Source of the DNA: JBOGXB01 sp050694215 | GTDB taxonomy: Bacteria; Actinomycetota; CADDZG01; WHSQ01 | Direction of reading: 5' to 3' | Length of the DNA: 39,357 nt | Assembly (NCBI GenBank): GCA_050694215.1 | Contig: JBOGXB010000012.1 | Location: 1 to 39,357, forward strand | The notes under the pieces: generated by a model | What the model was told of the DNA's origin: nothing | The model's database searches: none | What the model saw: the letters and a program-made list of their open reading frames with translations, nothing else | Program-made: the position numbers and the translations under genes | Shown: positions 33,248 to 39,357 of the stretch, in pieces | Layout: every line of letters begins with the position of its first letter | How positions within the stretch are numbered: position 1 is the stretch's first letter

Positions 33248-33934
33248 ATGGCCCAACCCTCGCCCGACCTACGTTTGCTGAATCCTGCATCCAAGGAGTA
33301 CCTGGAGGCGATCTACGAGCTCGAGGAAGAGGGCAGGCGCATCCTGCAAGCCCGGATAGGCGAGCGGCTGGGCCTCGCGCCGGCAACGGTCTCGGAGGGT
33401 ATGAAGCGGCTCGTATCGGAGGGCTACATCACGGTGGAGGGTGCGCGCGACATCAGCTTGACCAAGGTAGGACGCGAGGTGGCCGAGGCCCTGGTGCGGC
33501 GCCACCGGCTCGCCGAGCGCATGCTGACCGACATCCTCGGGATCCCGTGGCACCTGTGCCACCACCAGGCCGAGGATTGGGAGAAGGTCATGACGCCTGA
33601 GGTAGAGGAGGCGATCCTCGCCAAGCTCGAGGGAGAGCCGACCTGCCCCCACGGCAACCCCATCCCGGGCACCACCTCGGCGATCCCGTGGTCGGATCTG
33701 AAGCCCATCGCCGACATGCGGACGGGCGAGAGGGGGCGGCTGACCCGCCTGCTCGAGGACGTGGAGCTGGACCACGACGTGCTCAAGTACCTGGAGGACC
33801 ACAGGCTGATGCCGGGCAGGGACCTGTCGGTGGTGGACGTGGGGCCGGACGGGACGCTCACGCTGGAGGTGGACGGGGACCGCGTGTCACTCGGGCGCAA
33901 GCTCGGCGACAACCTCTGGGTTCTGCCCGCCTAG
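33248..33934 (+). CDS. DtxR/MntR-family metal-dependent repressor
   Basis: 228 aa. The N-terminal winged helix is ASKEYLEAIYELEEEGRRIL, ARIGERLGLAPATVSEGMKR, and YITVEGARDISLTK. The dimerisation/metal domain (VRRHRLAERMLTDILGIPWH and CHHQAEDWEKVMTPEVEEAI) follows. The C-terminal SH3/FeoA-like domain is LMPGRDLSVVDVGPDGTLTL. Compared with DtxR, the ancillary-site His, Glu and His are kept, but primary-site residues differ: Met10 to Glu, Cys102 to Glu, His106 to Lys. The first two changes make it MntR-like, the third does not. Likely a Mn or Fe sensor with a changed site. A ferritin gene is convergent downstream. Confidence 0.92.
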   Translation: MAQPSPDLRLLNPASKEYLEAIYELEEEGRRILQARIGERLGLAPATVSEGMKRLVSEGYITVEGARDISLTKVGREVAEALVRRHRLAERMLTDILGIPWHLCHHQAEDWEKVMTPEVEEAILAKLEGEPTCPHGNPIPGTTSAIPWSDLKPIADMRTGERGRLTRLLEDVELDHDVLKYLEDHRLMPGRDLSVVDVGPDGTLTLEVDGDRVSLGRKLGDNLWVLPA

Positions 33935-34125
33935 CCGCGGGCCAGAACCGCGTGCCCCTGTTGGCGCCGGCCCAAGCTGCCGTGCACGGCACCTTTCGAG
34001 CGGAGGAAACAGAAGGGGGAACCGGCCTGCGAGAGGATTGGCTAGGTTCGCCACGTCTGAGAACCGTGCTGGCGTGACAGTGGTCGAGGGGATCGCCACC
34101 ACAGGGTGTGCCGCCCTCACCCTGG

Positions 34126-34629
34126 TTATGCCTCGGCGCCGCCACCTCGCTGGCCGAGCTCCCGGTCCAGCAGGAAGAGGCCTTCGCCCTGATCGCCGAC
34201 GCGCTTCAGGTCGTCGATGATCTGCTGGACGGACGCCTCCTCCTCAACTTGTTCGGTCACGAACCAATCGAGCAGCGCCTGCGACGCGAAGTCCCTCTCC
34301 TGCGACACGAGCTGATAGAGCTCGTTGATCGCCGCGGTGACCTCCTGCTCGTTGCGCAGCGCATCCTCGAAGACCTCGAGCGCGGATCCATAATCCATCT
34401 TCGGCGCGTCAAGCGTCCTGAGGTCGACCCTGCCGTCGCGATCGACGATGAAGTTGTAGAACTTCATCGCGTGATCGATCTCCTCCTGCCACTGTCTCCT
34501 CAGCCAGCCGGCCATCCCCGGGAGACTGCTGGCCTCGCAGGACGCCGACATCGCCAAGTAGACATACGCGGACTGAAGCTCCTTTTGAAGTTGGTCGTTG
34601 AGTGCCGCTTCGATCTTGTCGTTCAGCAT
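34126..34629 (-). CDS. Ferritin
   Basis: 167 aa from ATG 34629, which has AGGAGG at 5-nt spacing; longer readings from 34953 have no such site. A four-helix ferritin: the ferroxidase residues are Glu in QKELQSAYVY, Glu and His in QEEIDHAMKF, and Glu in RNEQEVTAAI, with EQVEEE in the fourth helix. The length and sequence are those of non-haem bacterial ferritin rather than bacterioferritin (no haem Met). It oxidises and stores iron in a 24-mer shell. It is convergent with the DtxR-family gene. Confidence 0.95.
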   Translation of the reverse strand: MLNDKIEAALNDQLQKELQSAYVYLAMSASCEASSLPGMAGWLRRQWQEEIDHAMKFYNFIVDRDGRVDLRTLDAPKMDYGSALEVFEDALRNEQEVTAAINELYQLVSQERDFASQALLDWFVTEQVEEEASVQQIIDDLKRVGDQGEGLFLLDRELGQRGGGAEA

Positions 34630-34650
34630 CGATCCTCCTCGTCGTTGTTG

Positions 34651-34700
34651 GCTTCCCAGCCCCACTTCATCGTTTTCGCTTCCCAGCCGCACCTCATCCG
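34651..34700 (-). repeat. Direct repeat upstream of ferritin
   Basis: GCTTCCCAGCCCCACTTCAT (from 34651) and GCTTCCCAGCCGCACCTCAT (from 34678) differ at two of 20 positions and are offset by 27 bp. They occupy the region 22-70 bp before the ferritin ATG. It does not resemble the standard DtxR box. Possible operator or 5' UTR repeat. Confidence 0.5.
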
Positions 34701-34903
34701 ATGGTAGCGAAGCGAACAACGCCCGTGTTGTCGTAGCGTCGGAGGTCTCCTTATCGGAGCCCCGGCCACGTGATTTTCGCCCATCCGAAAGGACTGAGAT
34801 CAAGCGGCCGCGCGCGCCTCCGTGCGCCCGGGCCTGATCCGTTTTGGGGTCAAATGCGACCCGGCCGTCGGTCTCGACGCCGACCGCATAAGCGGGAGGG
34901 TCG

Positions 34904-34932
34904 TTGACAGAGGCCTTCCGCCTCGATACCTT
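34904..34932 (+). promoter_or_regulatory. gltB: gltB promoter
   Basis: -35 TTGACA (34904-34909), exactly 17 bp spacer, -10 TACCTT (34927-34932). The predicted start is near 34939. The same TACCTT -10 is seen in the CHRD promoter. Confidence 0.75.
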
Positions 34933-34961
34933 GCGACTACTCTCCATCATCAAGGAGCAAC

Positions 34962-34988
34962 GGCGCTCGCTTCGGCGGCGCCTTTTTT
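34962..34988 (+). terminator. Intrinsic terminator inside the gltB leader (attenuator)
   Basis: GGCGC, bulged T, CGC, TTCG tetraloop, GCG, GCGCC, then six T (34983-34988). It lies about 25 nt after the predicted transcription start and 54 nt before the gltB GTG at 35042. A AAGGAG ribosome-like site is at 34952-34957 without an obvious start after it. No plus-strand gene precedes it, so it must act on the gltB transcript or define a short RNA. Confidence 0.75.
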
Positions 34989-35041
34989 CGTGCCCGTCTC
35001 CACCGGCACGGGGCCTCCGAGGAAGACCCGAAGGGATCCAC

Positions 35042-38000
35042 GTGCCCCTTTACGACGCGCGCAGGACCGAGAAAGATGCCTGCGGGATCGGTTTCGTCGC
35101 CGATTCGCGGGGCAGGGCCACGCGCGCGATCGTTGATACCGCTCTGGAGGCCCTGTGCAGGGTCAAGCACAGAGGAGCCGTGGCCGCCGACGCCCTTACC
35201 GGAGACGGGGCCGGGATCCTCCTGCCGGTGCCCCGCGCTCTGCTCGGGGCCACCGACGAGCGAACGGGTGTCGCCATGCTGTTCCTGGATTCCTCCGATC
35301 CCGGCCTCGGCCGGGCGGTGGTCGAGCAGGCATGTGCCGCCGAATCCCTCGAAACGGTGGGTTGGCGACCAGTTCCCGTCAACGAGAGCGCTCTTGGTGA
35401 CTCGGCGCGCGCCACTGCTCCCGTCGTCGAGCAGCTCATCCTCGCTCGCCCGCTCGGCAGCGACGAGGAGGACGGCGAGCGGCGTGCTTTCAGAGCGCGC
35501 CGCCGCGTCGAGCAGTCGGCTCGCGCCGAGAACGTGAGGCTCTATGTGAGCTCCTTGTCCTTCCGAACCGTTACCTACAAGGCTCTATGCGCGGCCGACC
35601 AGCTCGCCCACTTCTATCCCGATCTGGCCGACGATCGCTTCGATGCGTGGTTCGCGATCTTCCATCAGCGTTACTCGACGAACACAACCCCCACATGGGA
35701 GAGGGCGCAGCCCTTCCGTTTCCTCGCGCACAATGGCGAGATCAACACGATCCGGGGCAACGTGGCCTGGATGCGCGCACGAGAGGGGGGGCTCGGTTCC
35801 CAAGACCTCGCGCCCGAGGAGCTGCTACGGCCCGTTGTGGACGAGGACGGCTCGGATTCCGCCATGCTCGACGAGGCCCTCGAGCTTCTTGTACGCGGCG
35901 GACGCGACCTCACCCACGCCGCGTCGATGATTGTGCCTGCCGCCTGGGAAGACGTTATCGGTGTCGGAGCGGAGCTCGCCGACTTCTACCGTTACCACGC
36001 GTGCTTGATGGAGCCGTGGGACGGTCCCGCCGGGCTGGTCTTCTCGGACGGTTTGCGCGTTGCGGCGGCGCTGGACCGCAACGGGCTCCGGCCCCTGAGA
36101 ATCTCCATCTGTGAGGATGGTCTCGTCGCGTGCGCGTCGGAGGCCGGCGCAGTTCCGACGCGGGGCCATGGCCGCGTACGCAGAACCAAGATCGGGCCGG
36201 GTCAATCGTTCTGCGTCGATCCCGCCGCGGGTGAGGTGACGGAGGACGCAGAGATCAAGCACCTGCTCGCGCGCCGCCGGCCTTATGGCGACTGGATCGC
36301 CGAGAACATGCGTTATTCCTCAACGGGAGAACCCATCACGTCCGCCCGCCCCGACGTCGCCGCGCGTCAGGTCGCCTCGGCCTATACAAAGGAGGAGTTC
36401 ACCGTCGTTCTTCGCCCGATGGCGACAGAAGGTCACGAGCCCACCTCGTCCATGGGTGACGACACCGCGCAACCGCCGCTGGCGAGCTATGCGAGACCCA
36501 TCTATTCGTACTTGAAGCAACGCTTCGCTCAGGTCACCAACCCCCCGATAGACCATCTCCGAGAGCGCCACGTCATGTCCGTTACGACCCGCCTGGGAGC
36601 GCGAGACGCCTTGCTCCACGAACGCCCGGAGGCCGCGGCCCTCGTCGAATATCCGTCGTTCCTCCTCTTCCCCGGTGCGATCGACGAGCTCGTCGAGAGC
36701 GGGGCAGCGGTGCTGGACGCGACCTTCGACGTTCTCGAAGGTCCGGATGGGCTCGAGCCGGCATGCCGCGCTCTCGCCGACGAAGCTCGCGCCGAGGTGA
36801 GCTCAGGCGCACGGCTCCTCGTGTTATCCGACCGAACCGTGGGGCCGGAGCGCCCATCCGTCCCCTCACCTCTTGCGGCGGGCGCGGTGCATCACGCTCT
36901 CCTGAGGTCGGGGCTCCGCTCCCAGGCGAGCATCGTCGTGGACTCTGACGAGCCGCGTGACTCACATCATGTGGCGTGCCTGCTCACGAACGGAGCCGAC
37001 GCGGTGTGCCCGCGTCTCGCGTTGGAATCGATCGTCGACCTCGCCGCGAACGGACGCCTCGGCGGCGCCGTGCCAGCAGATGAGGCTCAGCGGCTCTTCT
37101 TCGGAGCGATCGAGGACGGCGTGCTCAAGATCATGTCGAAGATGGGGATCTCGACTCTCGATTCATACAAGGGAGCTCAGATCATCGAGGCGATTGGTCT
37201 GGGGCCCGACGTGATCGATCTCTGTTTCGCCGGTGTGTCGTCGCCACTCGGAGGGCTGTCGTTCCTGGAGCTCGGGGCGGATGTGATCCTCCGTCACGAC
37301 AAGGCGTTCGGATCGTCCAAGCCGCGGCTCGCAAATCCCGGTGCGATCAAGTTCAAGCGTGGAGGCGAGTATCACGCGATCAATCCCGACGTCGTCGACA
37401 CTTTGCACGAGACGGTTGGGCTCAAGGAACAAGCGGCGGAGATGCAGGCTGCGCACGCGTTGCAGCGAGCGGCCGGAGGCGACGATCCCTCGTATACGCG
37501 GTTCACGTCCTTGGTTAACGAACGGCCCCCGACCGAGCCGCGCGATCTGCTCGAGCTACTGCCCGCGGGTGAACCGGTGCCGCTCGAGGAGGTCGATCCC
37601 GCCGGTGAGATCGTCAAACGCTTCTCGACCGGGGCGATGTCGCACGGAGCGCTTTCCGCGGAGGCACACGAGACCCTTTCCATCGCGCTGAACAGGATCG
37701 GAGGCAAGGCGAATACCGGCGAGGGCGGTGAGGCTCCCGAGCGCTTCCGCGACGAGCGCAACTCAGGCATCAAGCAGGTCGCGTCGGGAAGGTTCGGGGT
37801 GACGCCCGATTACCTCGCGTTCGCACATGAGCTCCAGATCAAGATGGCGCAAGGATCGAAGCCGGGCGAGGGAGGCCAGCTACCCGGCAAGAAGGTGAGC
37901 GGTGAGATCGCGCGGCTCCGTCACACCGTTCCGGGGGTTGCGCTGATATCTCCCCCGCCCCACCACGACATCTATTCGATCGAGGATCTGTCGCAGCTCA

Positions 38001-39357
38001 TCTACGACCTCAAGCAGGCGAATCCGCGCGCCGACGTGTCGGTGAAGCTCGTTGCCTCAGAGGGCGTGGGCACCATCGCAGCGGGAGTGGTGAAGGGCCT
38101 GGCCGAGGTGGTGCACATCTCGGGAGCCGACGGAGGGACGGGTGCGAGCCCTCTCTCGTCGATAAAGAACGCCGGCATGCCGTGGGAGATCGGGTTGGCC
38201 GAGACGCAGGCGGCGCTGGTTGCCAACGGATTGCGAGGCAGGGCACGCGTGCGCGTCGACGGGGGGATGAAAACGGGACGCGACATCCTCATCGCAGCAC
38301 TTCTGGGAGCCGACGAGTTCTCGTTCGGGACCGCCGCGCTGATCGCGGAGGGGTGCATCCTCGTGCGGACGTGCCATCGCGACACCTGTCCGGTCGGCAT
38401 CGCGACGCAGAACCCAGAGCTTCGGGCCAAGTTCGCCGGCACCCCGGAGATGGTCGCGCGCTACCTGCTCTTGGTCGGCGAGGAGGTGCGACTGCTTCTC
38501 TCCTCCCTCGGGCTGCGGAGCCTCGATGATGCGATCGGGCGCAACGACCTGCTACGTCAGCGTCCGACAGGCGACCACCGGGTCGACTCGCTCGACCTGT
38601 CCGTGCTTGTGGCCGACCCCGGCGCGCTCGATCGCCGTTACACGGGCGCACTCGACATCCAGAAGCCGCGCTCCGAGCTCGGGGATCGCCTCTACGAGGA
38701 CGCGATGCCCTCGCTGCGGGAAGGCCGCTCGGTCGAGCTCGAGTACACCATCACCACCTCCGACCGCGCGGTGGGCGCGCGGCTCGGCTGCGCGCTCGGA
38801 TACGAGCTGGGCGTCGGACGCGCGGCGACCCGGGTCCGGGCCACCTTCACCGGGGAGGCGGGACAGTCGTTCGGAGCGTTCCTAGCCGACGGGATCGAGT
38901 TGGACCTCGTCGGCGAGGCAAACGACTACGTTGCGAAGGGGATGGGCGGCGGCCGGATCTCGATCAAACCGCCGGCCAATGACGCGGGAGACCCGTGTCT
39001 CGTGGGCAACACGTCGTTATACGGAGCGACCGGCGGCCGGCTCTTCGTCGCGGGCCGGACGGGAGAGAGGTTCGCGGTCCGCAACTCGGGGGCCGTCGCG
39101 GTCGTAGAGGGAACGGGCGATCACGCGTGCGAGTACATGACCGCGGGAGCGGTGGTGATCCTCGGCCCGACCGGGTTGAACCTCGGAGCGGGTATGAGCG
39201 GTGGGGAGGTCTACGTTTACGACCCCACCGGCGCCCTCGACACGCGCATCAACCCACAGCTCGTCGCCGCGTACGACCCGAGCGAGGCTCAGCTCGAGTC
39301 ACTCAAGCGGGTCATCGCTCTTCATGTGGATGCGACCGGCTCGGTCGTGGGTCGAGT
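35042..39357 (+). CDS. gltB: Glutamate synthase large subunit, truncated by window edge
   Basis: The 1438 visible codons start at GTG 35042, where GGGA is 6 nt upstream. A short propeptide is followed by Cys14 in KDACGIGF, the N-terminal nucleophile of the glutaminase domain after processing. Glutaminase features are QRYSTNTTPTWERAQPFRFL and HNGEINTIRGNVAWM. The central domain follows, then the FMN/Fe-S synthase part (GKANTGEGGEAPERF, QGSKPGEGGQLPGKKV, DGGTGASPL, and the Cys cluster RTCHRDTCPVGIATQ for the 3Fe-4S centre). The last part is the start of the beta-helix GXGXG domain. It makes glutamate from glutamine and 2-oxoglutarate with the small subunit GltD, which would lie to the right. 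Confidence 0.97.
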   Translation, partial: MPLYDARRTEKDACGIGFVADSRGRATRAIVDTALEALCRVKHRGAVAADALTGDGAGILLPVPRALLGATDERTGVAMLFLDSSDPGLGRAVVEQACAAESLETVGWRPVPVNESALGDSARATAPVVEQLILARPLGSDEEDGERRAFRARRRVEQSARAENVRLYVSSLSFRTVTYKALCAADQLAHFYPDLADDRFDAWFAIFHQRYSTNTTPTWERAQPFRFLAHNGEINTIRGNVAWMRAREGGLGSQDLAPEELLRPVVDEDGSDSAMLDEALELLVRGGRDLTHAASMIVPAAWEDVIGVGAELADFYRYHACLMEPWDGPAGLVFSDGLRVAAALDRNGLRPLRISICEDGLVACASEAGAVPTRGHGRVRRTKIGPGQSFCVDPAAGEVTEDAEIKHLLARRRPYGDWIAENMRYSSTGEPITSARPDVAARQVASAYTKEEFTVVLRPMATEGHEPTSSMGDDTAQPPLASYARPIYSYLKQRFAQVTNPPIDHLRERHVMSVTTRLGARDALLHERPEAAALVEYPSFLLFPGAIDELVESGAAVLDATFDVLEGPDGLEPACRALADEARAEVSSGARLLVLSDRTVGPERPSVPSPLAAGAVHHALLRSGLRSQASIVVDSDEPRDSHHVACLLTNGADAVCPRLALESIVDLAANGRLGGAVPADEAQRLFFGAIEDGVLKIMSKMGISTLDSYKGAQIIEAIGLGPDVIDLCFAGVSSPLGGLSFLELGADVILRHDKAFGSSKPRLANPGAIKFKRGGEYHAINPDVVDTLHETVGLKEQAAEMQAAHALQRAAGGDDPSYTRFTSLVNERPPTEPRDLLELLPAGEPVPLEEVDPAGEIVKRFSTGAMSHGALSAEAHETLSIALNRIGGKANTGEGGEAPERFRDERNSGIKQVASGRFGVTPDYLAFAHELQIKMAQGSKPGEGGQLPGKKVSGEIARLRHTVPGVALISPPPHHDIYSIEDLSQLIYDLKQANPRADVSVKLVASEGVGTIAAGVVKGLAEVVHISGADGGTGASPLSSIKNAGMPWEIGLAETQAALVANGLRGRARVRVDGGMKTGRDILIAALLGADEFSFGTAALIAEGCILVRTCHRDTCPVGIATQNPELRAKFAGTPEMVARYLLLVGEEVRLLLSSLGLRSLDDAIGRNDLLRQRPTGDHRVDSLDLSVLVADPGALDRRYTGALDIQKPRSELGDRLYEDAMPSLREGRSVELEYTITTSDRAVGARLGCALGYELGVGRAATRVRATFTGEAGQSFGAFLADGIELDLVGEANDYVAKGMGGGRISIKPPANDAGDPCLVGNTSLYGATGGRLFVAGRTGERFAVRNSGAVAVVEGTGDHACEYMTAGAVVILGPTGLNLGAGMSGGEVYVYDPTGALDTRINPQLVAAYDPSEAQLESLKRVIALHVDATGSVVGR

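Noticed and set aside
33935..34125. Structured leader resembling a c-di-AMP or cobalamin riboswitch (GAGCGGAGGAAACA, GGGGGAACCGGCC)
   Set aside because: Key conserved blocks do not line up and no plus-strand gene follows; the ferritin here is on the minus strand. The GCCGTGCACGGC palindrome at 33979 is more likely part of the dtxR-like gene's end.

Overview
The window looks like a chromosomal segment of a high-GC, Gram-positive-type bacterium, most likely a deep-branching or uncultured actinobacterium. Three observations point that way. The order polA - rpsA - coaE - uvrB - uvrA is the arrangement known from Actinomycetota. The S1 protein is of the four-domain type with a long acidic tail. 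Several genes have TANNNT -10 boxes 6-7 nt before the start codon, which suggests leaderless mRNAs. I cannot name a genus. The assignment is inference from gene order and codon/base composition.

Layout. (A) 1-3.9 kb: the 5' end of ftsH (running off the left edge), a receiver-like small protein, a possible 46-aa acidic protein, an exported protein with a C-terminal membrane anchor, a single-domain response regulator, a wrecked VOC-family gene, a tRNA-Ala-like 3' fragment, and a divergent tetR/cupin pair. (B) 3.9-15.3 kb: an accretion of two related integrative elements at the 3' end of a tRNA-Val(CAC) gene (15191-15262). The distal element (3898-6467) is old and decayed. The proximal one (6423-15235) still has an intact tyrosine integrase, a probable excisionase, a RecA-like AAA_25 ATPase, an HK97-type major capsid gene (frameshifted), an ImmA/IrrE-type metallopeptidase coupled to a small membrane protein, zinc-ribbon proteins and a variable cargo gene. 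It has no portal, terminase, protease or tail gene. Both elements share tRNA fragments, GC-rich arm-type repeats next to the att cores, a zinc-ribbon gene and a tiny membrane-protein gene. (C) 15.3-33.2 kb: the core block. It holds a patatin-like gene (frameshifted), uvrA, a PLP enzyme, uvrB, an HD-GYP membrane protein with an unusual repetitive extracellular tail, a GAF-GAF histidine kinase, a HAD hydrolase, coaE, rpsA, an exported CHRD protein and polA. (D) 33.2-39.4 kb: a DtxR-family regulator, a convergent ferritin, and gltB running off the right edge.

How they fit together. UvrA, UvrB and Pol I cover nucleotide-excision repair and gap filling. The HD-GYP protein and the soluble histidine kinase are neighbours and may form a signalling pair. 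DtxR and ferritin suggest local metal homeostasis. gltB has a recognisable promoter followed by an intrinsic terminator inside its leader, so attenuation is likely. The most interesting part is the tRNA-Val island: a capsid-only mini-prophage or satellite sitting in tandem with the remains of an earlier relative. Several genes carry single-base frameshifts (capsid, patatin, a small membrane protein). These could be true decay or missing bases in the assembly, and raw reads would decide.
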